Shown here: one piece after another, positions 23,226-30,441 of the stretch
How the letters are laid out: every line of letters starts with the position of its first letter
How positions within the stretch are numbered: position 1 is the first letter of the stretch
Assembly (NCBI GenBank): GCA_023229765.1
Contig: JALNYO010000016.1
Location: 26,892 to 90,891, forward strand
DNA length: 64,000 nucleotides
Origin: Syntrophales bacterium
Lineage (GTDB): Bacteria > Desulfobacterota > Syntrophia > Syntrophales > UBA5619
Direction of reading: 5' to 3'
Notes under the pieces: generated by a model
The model's database searches: none
The model's input: only the letters and a program-made list of their open reading frames with translations
Told to the model about the DNA's origin: nothing
Program-made: the position numbers and the translations under genes

Positions 23226-25769
23226 CTATTTGAAGGCTTCCATGATTTTGGTAATTACCGTGTCAAATACCGTGCTGTCGGTTGCGACCGCACGATAACC
23301 ATTGTCCTTGGTGTGCTGGCTTAAAGATACCAGACCGCCGAGGTCATCTCTGTTGATCATATTGGTTCTGTGGCATGAACCGCAGGCCCGGGCCGCAGGA
23401 CCGGTTACATAGCTCGGTACGCCGGTGATGCTTCTGGTTCGGCTTTTAAGTGTGTCTCTTGAGGCCGAAAGCGTGCCGCCCAATGATTTGGATTGATCCG
23501 GCACTTCAAACGTACCGGCAACGTGGCAGGATTTACAGTTTCTCGTAGTGAACGTGGGATAAGAGAAAAACGAGCCGGCTCCCAAGTCCCCGGTTTCGAG
23601 TTTATATTCCATCAGTGTGAACGGATCCGCAAAGTCGATATTCTGAATATCGAAGGGCTGGTTGGAATGGATCGCGTGTACATAGGAATCGATGGATCTC
23701 GACTGCATTTCCAAATGCGAACCGCCAGGGCGCGTGGTATGGCATACCCGGCAAACAGTTGTGCCGCCGCCGCCATAGGAGGGTGAATGGAAGGTTCTTC
23801 CCAGGGCGCCATGGCAGTTGTCACAACCTGCTGCCGCTGTTGTCGCGCCCGAAACCTTGGTGATGGGGCTGAAGTAATTGACAAAAGCCTTGGTAGTAAG
23901 GTCAAAGGTCTTGGATGGGGCAGCTACCGGGACGACATAATCTTTTGTAGCCAAAGAATTTGCTTCCAGGTTTGTAGTGCTGTCTACCTGTCCCAAAACC
24001 TTTGTCAGTTTTGGCAAGACCACAATTTCTACCCGTTTTATCGTGCCGTCGGTTATCTTCGCGGCCCAGTCAGCCAGACTTGCCTTGACTTCCCAGGCGC
24101 CGCCGGCTGCGGAGACAGTCGTGAAGCGCGGATGCGTTGCGCCGACTGCGTATTCAAGATTCCTGACGCTGACGCCATTTATCGTGGCTGAGCCGTGCGC
24201 ATCAACAATGAAATCCTTGGTGTTGTAACCATAAAGGCCGATGGACAGAGTCGGCTTAATGTCTGTGACTGCCAGCGTCGTGGCGCTCGTCGGATCCGTC
24301 TTGGTCGCTTTGAATTTGACGGTAAGATCGGTGCCGCTGAGGGTTGCGCTGTCGATTGATATAGCGAAGATATCTTTATACTTCTTGTCGGCCGCGGCAT
24401 AGAGAACCTTGTCATAGCCGGAGTGAATGGCGCTGAATGCCGGCGCAATGCCGCCGACGCTGTTATGGCAGTTATTGCATACTCCGTTTGCGGGCATCGC
24501 GTGACCTGCCAGGGTCGGCAAGGAAAGACTGCTTGTGCCGCTGAACGGGTGGCAGCTCTTGCATGTTTCAATTTTAAACTGGGCATCCGCCGTAATGGTG
24601 GCGATTTTGCCTTCGTGGCAAACGACGCAGTTTGACATGGACTGGGGATAGAGGAATTCCATGGCATGAGACATGTGCACGTCATTCATCAGCGTCGTTT
24701 TATAGCCGTACTCCGTCTCCTGTGCTGCGGTCAGGGCTGTTCCGTCGCCTGCGTCGTATGACGCAGCCAAGGTAGGATCGTTCACAGCCAGGGGCCATTC
24801 AAAATGCCCGCCCTCGCCATCGTCCTTGTGGCAGGGCTTACAGGTATAGAACTCCGTGGCTGCACCACCTGCCACTTTCGTAGCGCCCAGGATGGTACCG
24901 TGCTTGCCGTAGGGTATGGTATGGCACTTTTCACATCCGGCGACATTTGCGGCAGATGTGTAATTAACAGTGCCAAATTTCTTTACCGATGCGAATGGGT
25001 ATTTGGCTTGGGTGACGCGTCCGCCGGGGACACTTGCAACTTTCTCATCGTAGCCGTACACGGCGATCGTGCCGTTACCCGCGGCTAAATTACCAAGGTC
25101 GATGGTGCTGTAGGTGCTCGTGCACGTGCCGGCGCCATCATAGGCCAGCGTACCTTTCATGCTTGTTCGTCCCTCAGATAATCCTGCAGTTGTATCTTTG
25201 GGGAAAGTCGCACCGTCATACCCTGACCAGTAAATATTTAAGTTATCGGCATCCTTGCAATTAAAGTCGGCGCCAACTTTGGTCATCTTGAAGCTTACCG
25301 TGGTTGTCCCCGCGGCGTAGGCGTAGGTTATGTTTGACACCTGGATGCCTGCCGCATCAATCTTGTTTAGTTGATCATAGTACGCCTGATGGTCAGAGCC
25401 GGCGGTTTTATGGCAAACAGCGCATGATTCAGGGCTGACCGACGCTGCAAGAGACACTGCGGCATTGGCGGAAGTCTGCAGTGCCGACCATTCGGCCTCA
25501 GTCCCGCTATAGCTCAGGGCCGCTGCACTTGCGTAAGATAACGACAGTAACTGCGCTTGAGTTCCGGTGAAGCCGGCAGCTTGCGCGGTTGCATATTGGC
25601 TGGCGGATGCGGTTAACGACGCGGCGTCAACTGGAGCCGCAGGACCAGCCGGACCAGCAGGACCAGTAGGACCAGCGGGGCCCGCACTGCCATCGCTGCC
25701 GCTGCAGCCTGACAGGGCAAAGATGCTTAAAACGATAAATAAAACAAACAACGGAACGCTCTTTTTCAT
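23226..25769 (-). CDS. OmcA/MtrC-family decaheme outer-membrane cytochrome with collagen-like N-terminus
   Basis: The 847-residue lipoprotein (lipobox LSGC, Cys22) has ten CxxCH motifs at about 116, 279, 310, 381, 403, 431, 649, 673, 745 and 796. Beta-rich segments at about 140-260 and 465-615 alternate with the heme clusters, as in OmcA/MtrC, which pass electrons to minerals or other acceptors at the cell surface. The heme spacing here is 1+5+4 rather than 5+5. After the lipid anchor comes a Gly-Pro-Ala collagen-like run (residues 30-45) and two GFTGTQAQLL/YSGTEAEW units. GGAGG precedes the ATG. The porin-cytochrome genes follow. Confidence 0.92.
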   Translation of the reverse strand: MKKSVPLFVLFIVLSIFALSGCSGSDGSAGPAGPTGPAGPAGPAAPVDAASLTASASQYATAQAAGFTGTQAQLLSLSYASAAALSYSGTEAEWSALQTSANAAVSLAASVSPESCAVCHKTAGSDHQAYYDQLNKIDAAGIQVSNITYAYAAGTTTVSFKMTKVGADFNCKDADNLNIYWSGYDGATFPKDTTAGLSEGRTSMKGTLAYDGAGTCTSTYSTIDLGNLAAGNGTIAVYGYDEKVASVPGGRVTQAKYPFASVKKFGTVNYTSAANVAGCEKCHTIPYGKHGTILGATKVAGGAATEFYTCKPCHKDDGEGGHFEWPLAVNDPTLAASYDAGDGTALTAAQETEYGYKTTLMNDVHMSHAMEFLYPQSMSNCVVCHEGKIATITADAQFKIETCKSCHPFSGTSSLSLPTLAGHAMPANGVCNNCHNSVGGIAPAFSAIHSGYDKVLYAAADKKYKDIFAISIDSATLSGTDLTVKFKATKTDPTSATTLAVTDIKPTLSIGLYGYNTKDFIVDAHGSATINGVSVRNLEYAVGATHPRFTTVSAAGGAWEVKASLADWAAKITDGTIKRVEIVVLPKLTKVLGQVDSTTNLEANSLATKDYVVPVAAPSKTFDLTTKAFVNYFSPITKVSGATTAAAGCDNCHGALGRTFHSPSYGGGGTTVCRVCHTTRPGGSHLEMQSRSIDSYVHAIHSNQPFDIQNIDFADPFTLMEYKLETGDLGAGSFFSYPTFTTRNCKSCHVAGTFEVPDQSKSLGGTLSASRDTLKSRTRSITGVPSYVTGPAARACGSCHRTNMINRDDLGGLVSLSQHTKDNGYRAVATDSTVFDTVITKIMEAFK

Positions 25770-26181
25770 AAAAATCCTCCTTTTCGATTTAAATTGTTTA
25801 AGAAGAAGCTGATTTATTGCTCTTCATCTTTGCTCTTCGCCAATTAGAGCTGTATCCTGTGAAGCAATGAACATGCCACCTCTGCAATAACAAATTAATT
25901 CGTAAAATTATATATTTGCTGATTTATTGCAATTCCCGCTGCGCGACAGGTGGTAAAATCACCAGATACACTCGGTGATATCACCACTGTTTATTCTTCT
26001 GCTGGCGGTCAGGACGGCATTCTTCCTTCCCAACGCCATTAAAGCCTGGAAATCAAGTTCTGACTGGTAAAATGGTATATTAGGCGCTGTAAATCCGTCA
26101 AGGTGTTCTAAAAAGTACAAAACTCAGGGTGAAAAGATAGAATAAACGGCTAATTAACGCCGGAAGCAAGCAATTGCTATA
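25770..26181. other. Upstream region of the decaheme gene
   Basis: The 412 bp are A/T-rich in part and contain no credible gene. The decaheme promoter must lie here on the minus strand. An inverted repeat at 25949-25988 is the only clear structure. Confidence 0.5.
25949..25988. promoter_or_regulatory. Inverted repeat, possible operator upstream of the decaheme cytochrome
   Basis: GGTGGTAAAATCACC at 25949-25963 and GGTGATATCACCACT at 25974-25988 are inverted copies (12 of 15 positions match), and each is partly palindromic around GGTGAT/ATCACC. About 180 bp upstream of the gene. No regulator is identified. Confidence 0.4.
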
Positions 26182-26721
26182 TTATTCATCATCGGGACGG
26201 CGCTGGTTCCCAAATCTCCTTAACCCTCGCAAAGGTATGGGCAATGATTCATTTTTCGAGCTTTGCAGTTTGGGAGTTGATGCCCCGGTTATGGGAACAG
26301 TGGGTGGTTGCCCCGCGGATGATGCTTGAGCCGGAAGGCGGGCGGCTGATTTCTGGGAGGGGGGGGCTGTGTCAAAAATGATAACCACCTTCATTTTTTC
26401 ATCATACATCAGCAACTTATTTTCAATGCCGATGCTATTTAAGATGGACCTTAACCCCTCGTCCATCGTAGCCTTGTGCAGGGCTTGCGTGACCGGTTTG
26501 TCCAGCCATTTGTCGGGGGCATTGATCTTCCATCTGGTTTTTTTGGCGATTTTCCCCAGTACGCTGCGTAGCGGTTCATTACTGAAGTCCATGGTAGTCG
26601 TGCCCGGAACCGCGGCTTTCTCCGCTCCCCAGCAGGGGGCTATTGCAAAAATGGCCGCCAGCAATCCAAAACAAACCAGAGTAAAATATTTTTTCATTAT
26701 TGCGATTAACTGGTTAAACAT
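26182..26721 (-). CDS. Small secreted protein with an STN-like (secretin/TonB short N-terminal) domain
   Basis: The 179-residue protein has a signal peptide (MKKYFTLVCFGLLAAIFAI, ending CWGA). One domain of about 70 residues (MDFSNEPLRSVLGKIAKKTRWKI, then LHKATMDEGLRSILNSIGIENKLL and MKVVIIF) resembles the STN/secretin N-terminal fold. A Pro/Ser-rich basic tail follows. STN domains normally precede secretins or TonB receptors, but here there is no barrel. ATG 26697 (MKKYF) is an equally possible start. Function unknown. Confidence 0.55.
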   Translation of the reverse strand: MFNQLIAIMKKYFTLVCFGLLAAIFAIAPCWGAEKAAVPGTTTMDFSNEPLRSVLGKIAKKTRWKINAPDKWLDKPVTQALHKATMDEGLRSILNSIGIENKLLMYDEKMKVVIIFDTAPPSQKSAARLPAQASSAGQPPTVPITGASTPKLQSSKNESLPIPLRGLRRFGNQRRPDDE

Positions 26722-26758
26722 AAGTTTACTTTTCTGCGGATATTAAACCAGAACAAAC

Positions 26759-26858
26759 GAGGAAATTGCAAAACTCCCCATTCTTGTCATTCCCGATAGA
26801 GACATTATGAACATTAAGCTTCGCTTTCGGGAATGACAAATGGTTTTGCAATTGCCTT
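26759..26858. mobile_element. MITE-A copy 3 (100 bp, internally shortened)
   Basis: Ends as the other copies except for GAGGAAATTG at the left and a T at the last base. The middle is deleted from the first CATTCCCG to GATAGAGACATT, and one micro-repeat is present. AAAC flanks both sides (26755-26758, 26859-26862). Confidence 0.85.
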
Positions 26859-26866
26859 AAACGTTA

Positions 26867-27562
26867 TTATTTCGCAACGATCTCGACCTTTGCCCTTTTG
26901 TTGAGCTCGTCGACCCAGGCTGCCCGGGTCATTCCCTTTTCCTGCGTACCCTTGGCAACGAGTTTGGCAAACAGAATGTCCTTTTCAATCCGATTTTCGA
27001 ACGCGGCCGGCGTCACGTCGCGACTTTTAAGAAATGCATCAAAATCCTTATCAGAGAGTTTGAGGCTTTTCTTGACCGCGCTGATTTTGGCCGCGATTTC
27101 CTGCGGGGACACGGTAATCTTTTCCTTGGCTGCCTCGGTCACCAGTATTTTATCCCGGATTATTTTGTTCAGTATCTGTTTTCTCAAATCCCCCGCGGCC
27201 ACTTTGCCCGCTGGGTCGGAATCAGCCTGACCGCTTTTCCCGGTCGCCTTTTTATAGAGGTCTAATTTCTTATCCACCTCCGCGACGGTGATCTTTTCCC
27301 CGTTGACGATGGCGGCTGTTGAGTTGAGCGGGTTTTGCAGGACGCCGGCAAAGAGCAAGAGCGCCACACTCCCCAAAACCACCAGCAAAACGGCCAGAAT
27401 CGCATAGAGCTTTTTCCTGCCCGGCCCTTTCTGATCCTGAGGAGGGAGTGCCATTTCCACTTTTTTCACTCCTCCGCCTTTCACTTCCTTACCGCATGCT
27501 CCGCAGACCGCCACCCCGTTTGCCAAGGCATTCCCGCAGTGGGGACATTCCCAATTTGCCAT
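26867..27562 (-). CDS. Zinc-ribbon, membrane-anchored SurA_N-like protein
   Basis: The 231-residue protein begins with a zinc ribbon (CPHCG at 6-10, CGACG at 20-24). A linker leads to one membrane helix (LYAILAVLLVVLGSVALLLFAG, about 52-73), then a SurA N-terminal-like chaperone domain (AAIVNGEKITVAEVDKKLDLYKK to about 215). No PPIase domain follows. Architecture suggests an inner-membrane-tethered periplasmic chaperone with a cytoplasmic metal-binding head. I do not know a characterised homologue. Confidence 0.7.
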   Translation of the reverse strand: MANWECPHCGNALANGVAVCGACGKEVKGGGVKKVEMALPPQDQKGPGRKKLYAILAVLLVVLGSVALLLFAGVLQNPLNSTAAIVNGEKITVAEVDKKLDLYKKATGKSGQADSDPAGKVAAGDLRKQILNKIIRDKILVTEAAKEKITVSPQEIAAKISAVKKSLKLSDKDFDAFLKSRDVTPAAFENRIEKDILFAKLVAKGTQEKGMTRAAWVDELNKRAKVEIVAK

Positions 27563-27650
27563 TTCTTTTTAACCTCCCGGCATTTTGATCAAAACCTCGG
27601 GCGGCCTATGCCATAAGCGACCGACAAAGTAAAGGAAAGAAAAACCAAAG

Positions 27651-27947
27651 CTACCTTTCGCTGCTTTGGCGGCGCTGGGCAACCCACTCTTTCAGCGCGG
27701 CATCAATGCGCGCTTGCCAGCCGGGGCCGGTAGTGCGAAAATACTCCAAGACATCACGGCTGTAACGAACGGTGACGGGTTCTTTCGTCGGTCTCTTTTG
27801 AGCCCCCCGCTGCCCCGGCTTTCGTTTCGGAAATACCGCCAAAAGATCCTGCGGCAACACCTCAGCAGCAGGTCGAAAAAGCTTCATATCTTCCTTGGTC
27901 AATTCCCGAACTTCCCCAGATTTATCGGTCAGCGGTTTCATCTTCAT
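27651..27947 (-). CDS. BrnA-like antitoxin without adjacent BrnT
   Basis: The 98-residue protein ends with VTVRYSRDVLEYFRTTGPGWQARIDAALKEWV (about 59-90), the DNA-binding region of BrnA-type antitoxins. BrnT toxin normally lies just upstream, but here the preceding gene is a DUF4143 ATPase that ends 3 nt before this start. It could be an orphan repressor or could act with the ATPase. Confidence 0.7.
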   Translation of the reverse strand: MKMKPLTDKSGEVRELTKEDMKLFRPAAEVLPQDLLAVFPKRKPGQRGAQKRPTKEPVTVRYSRDVLEYFRTTGPGWQARIDAALKEWVAQRRQSSER

Positions 27948-27949
27948 AA

Positions 27950-29188
27950 TTATCCAGTCAGCATCAAAAACTCTGCGGCGGGAATCAGAAAACAGTTGTC
28001 AGGGAATGCTTCTGCTCTGTCCAGATCGCGGACGATCTGATAGCAGGGGAGGTTCAGCAGCCGACCAAAATGCCGGATAGCCGGGGTGATCTCCCGCCCG
28101 CCTTCTTTTGCCTCGAAAAGGGCCAGTGGCTTGTTGTCCTTAACCAGCACGAAATCGACTTCCCGTTTCGCCGTGTCGCGGATGTACATGACCTCGAAAA
28201 TTCCGAGGCCCGTTTCCGTGAAGCGTGCAGCCATTCTCATGAGACTGACCGCTATGAAGTTCTCAAAACGGGGTCCCGCCTCCTGCAGCATTGACCAGTC
28301 GTAGAAGTATAGTTTGGGTTCCTTCTTCAGCGAGCGCTGGATCTGCCTGTGCCAGGGCCTGATCGTGAATACCAGATACACCTCCTTTAGAATCTCGAGC
28401 CAATTGAGAACCGTGCTGTGGTGGCAATTCAAATCCTCCCGCAGGGAATTGACACTCAGGGGCGCCCCGATCTTTGAGGGGAGGAGCTCGACCAGATGTT
28501 CGAGTCCCCGGATATCGGCGATGCGAGTCAGGTCGCGGACATCCTCCTTGGTCAGAAGAGTCTTGTAATCGGTCTGCCAGCGGCGGTGAAACTTCGGCGA
28601 CGCCTTCAGGAAAGGTTCCGGAAAACCGCCCAAACGGATCAATTCATCCAAGGCCTCCCGGGGTTTGTCTGTATCGACCTTTCTGACCTCCCGCAGCAGA
28701 CCGTCGCCATTTTCAAGGAGCAGATCGTCGGCCAGAACGAAGGAAAAATCTACCGTCGCCTCGGCCAGCCCCAAAGGGAACATCCGGTACGAAAAGTATC
28801 GGCCCACCAGCGAATCTCCCGACTTTCGATACATTCCCAGACGCGAACTTCCGGTGACCAGAAGCTGGATCTTCTCCCTGTTGGAATCGTAAAATCCTTT
28901 GAGAATATCCCGCCAGTTTTTCTGCTTGTGGATTTCGTCGAACACAATCGGAACGGGTTCGCTTTTGTATCGTTCCTCGACGATGTTTTTGAAAAAGAGC
29001 GGATTTCTGCGGTATTCCGCAATGATGGCAGGATCATCCCAGTTGAAATACATATCACTGCATCCGGCGGAGCTGAGCCAGTTTCGGGCAAAGGTCGTCT
29101 TGCCTACCTGCCGGGGGCCGGTCAGGAAGATCATCTTGTCCGCCGTCATTTCGGGATCGAACAGGTATCTCGCCACCAAACGTTCCAT
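27950..29188 (-). CDS. AAA-family ATPase with DUF4143 domain
   Basis: The 412-residue protein has a Walker A (LTGPRQVGKTTFAR at about 22-35), Walker B (PIVFDEIHK at about 79-87), a sensor-like LLVTGSSRLGMY, and the C-terminal DUF4143 nuclease-like domain (VDFVLVKDNKPLALFEAKEG). This widespread family occurs in accessory regions, often near toxin-antitoxin genes; its function is poorly defined. It is co-oriented with and almost touches the BrnA-like gene. Confidence 0.85.
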   Translation of the reverse strand: MERLVARYLFDPEMTADKMIFLTGPRQVGKTTFARNWLSSAGCSDMYFNWDDPAIIAEYRRNPLFFKNIVEERYKSEPVPIVFDEIHKQKNWRDILKGFYDSNREKIQLLVTGSSRLGMYRKSGDSLVGRYFSYRMFPLGLAEATVDFSFVLADDLLLENGDGLLREVRKVDTDKPREALDELIRLGGFPEPFLKASPKFHRRWQTDYKTLLTKEDVRDLTRIADIRGLEHLVELLPSKIGAPLSVNSLREDLNCHHSTVLNWLEILKEVYLVFTIRPWHRQIQRSLKKEPKLYFYDWSMLQEAGPRFENFIAVSLMRMAARFTETGLGIFEVMYIRDTAKREVDFVLVKDNKPLALFEAKEGGREITPAIRHFGRLLNLPCYQIVRDLDRAEAFPDNCFLIPAAEFLMLTG

Positions 29189-29230
29189 GGTGATAAAATT
29201 TCATACATGCGAAATAAAATCAAGATATAT

Positions 29231-29303
29231 TTTCATGGTTGCGGAAAAATATCCCGATCTTAAAACCGTGGATGCCGTTCAGATTGCTGCGGCGTTCGTA
29301 TGA
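29231..29303 (+). pseudogene. Possible remnant of a PIN-domain (VapC-like) toxin
   Basis: The short plus-strand frame MVAEKYPDLKTVDAVQIAAAFV resembles the C-terminal helix of VapC toxins, where a conserved Asp lies in L-x-T-x-D-A-x-x-x-A. The remainder of a PIN domain is not present upstream. It sits in a toxin-antitoxin patch, which makes a decayed toxin plausible. Evidence is limited to about 20 residues. Confidence 0.3.
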
Positions 29304-29332
29304 GAAATCCTGGCATATATCCTCGCAACACG

Positions 29333-29608
29333 TCACTTAAATAAGTCTGAATGTGTCCCGGTTCGTATCAGGAATAAAGTGTTTTCATCATATTTGTAAA
29401 TTAGCAGCCAATCTGATTCAATATGGCAATCTCTACAACCATAATAATTTCCTGCCAATTTATGGTCCTGATATATTGAATCCAATTTTTCTCCGTGCCC
29501 AAGAGAACGTATTACGGATTTAAGCTTTTCCATGTCCTTGCCTCTTCTAAGTTGTCTTTCAATGTCTTTCTCAAAAGCGGTACTGGCATGGATTAGCTTC
29601 ATCATCAA
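29333..29608 (-). CDS. YafQ-like type II toxin
   Basis: The 91-residue RelE-superfamily protein has FEKDIERQLRRGKDMEKL, DHKLAGNYYGCRDCHIESDWLLIYKY and LFLIRTGTHSDLFK. The last matches the catalytic His region of YafQ mRNA interferases (R-x-G-x-H-S-x-L-F). It cleaves ribosome-bound mRNA when free of antitoxin. It overlaps the antitoxin gene by 4 nt. Confidence 0.88.
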   Translation of the reverse strand: MMMKLIHASTAFEKDIERQLRRGKDMEKLKSVIRSLGHGEKLDSIYQDHKLAGNYYGCRDCHIESDWLLIYKYDENTLFLIRTGTHSDLFK

Positions 29609-29880
29609 ATACCGAGATGCGTGAATAGTTCTTCTGTATTTTCGAATTGTTTTCCGCCGCCAGCTTCAATTTCTTTCATGGCTGACATGGTTTCGGCATT
29701 GGGAATATTTATTTCAAAAGGCAAACCGTGATGAAGTTCTACTTGCTTGAAGAACAGCGTGATTGCTTGCGTAGTTGACAGGCCTAAAAGATCAAAATAT
29801 TTCTCCGCGCTTGTCTTTAATTCCGGTTCAATACGGGCGCGAACCATAGCGCTTTTTATTTTAGCCGCTGTTTTATTCAT
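29605..29880 (-). CDS. DinJ/RelB-like antitoxin
   Basis: The 91-residue protein has a ribbon-helix-helix N-terminus (AMVRARIEPELKTSAEKYFDLLGLSTTQAITLFFKQ) and a C-terminal tail with GGGKQFENTEELFTHLGI that should wrap the toxin. MNKTAAK at 29880 is chosen because GGGGGA stands before it; the longer frame runs into the divergent clpS promoter. It pairs with the YafQ-like toxin and should repress their shared promoter. Confidence 0.88.
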   Translation of the reverse strand: MNKTAAKIKSAMVRARIEPELKTSAEKYFDLLGLSTTQAITLFFKQVELHHGLPFEINIPNAETMSAMKEIEAGGGKQFENTEELFTHLGI

Positions 29881-29951
29881 GATTTTATTTCCCCCTGTGG
29901 CAGAAATGTAGCACATACGGGGTACACCGTCAAATATTTCTTCAACTTCAA

Positions 29952-29980
29952 TTGACACAACCGCCGACACTGAATATACT
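29952..29980 (+). promoter_or_regulatory. Sigma-70-type promoter for clpS-clpA-aat
   Basis: TTGACA at 29952-29957, 17-bp spacer, TATACT at 29975-29980, 30 bp before the clpS start. It overlaps the upstream region of the divergent antitoxin gene. Confidence 0.7.
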
Positions 29981-30010
29981 ACCAACGATTTAAACGCTGA
30001 GGGGAAGAGG

Positions 30011-30322
30011 ATGCCGGAAGAGACTTTTGGTCGGCCCGAGGAAGATGTGGAAACCGGGCAGGAGGTGCAGGAACCCAAAATGTACCGGGTGCTCCTCCAC
30101 AACGACGATTATACGACGATGGATTTTGTGGTGGAGATTCTCATTGCCGTTTTCCACAAGCCGGCGGCCGAGGCGACCCGGATCATGCTCGACGTGCATA
30201 AGAAAGGGACGGGCGTCTGCGGTGTTTATACCTACGATATATCCAGAACGCGGGTGGCAATGGTTCATAAGTTGGCCAGAAAGCGGGAGTTTCCGCTGAA
30301 GTGTTCCCTTGATGAGGTCTGA
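30011..30322 (+). CDS. clpS: ATP-dependent Clp protease adaptor ClpS
   Basis: ClpS delivers N-degron substrates to ClpA. The 103-residue product has the disordered acidic N-terminus, then YRVLLHNDDYTTMDFVVEIL (the NDD-x-T-x-x-F signature for the N-end residue pocket) and the VHKKGTGVCGVYTYDIA-like region (here DIS). It starts the clpS-clpA-aat unit. Confidence 0.95.
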   Translation: MPEETFGRPEEDVETGQEVQEPKMYRVLLHNDDYTTMDFVVEILIAVFHKPAAEATRIMLDVHKKGTGVCGVYTYDISRTRVAMVHKLARKREFPLKCSLDEV

Positions 30323-30340
30323 GCGTTTTTATAGAAATTG

Positions 30341-30430
30341 GCGGGACGCGCTTTGCCGCGTCCGGGGCGGTTGTCTGAAGGGGAAACCATCATAAATCAA
30401 CAAATTATGCATGCATTTTTTGGTGCAAGG
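30341..30430. repeat. Repeat C copy 2 between clpS and clpA
   Basis: GGGACGCGCTTTGCCGCGTCC forms a short hairpin, followed by CGGTTGTCTGAAGG and a tail ATAAATCAACAAATTATGCATG. The same modules occur at 51594-51845 (where another element is inserted in them) and, for the head only, at 11890. Confidence 0.65.
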
Positions 30431-30441
30431 AGTATTCTTAG

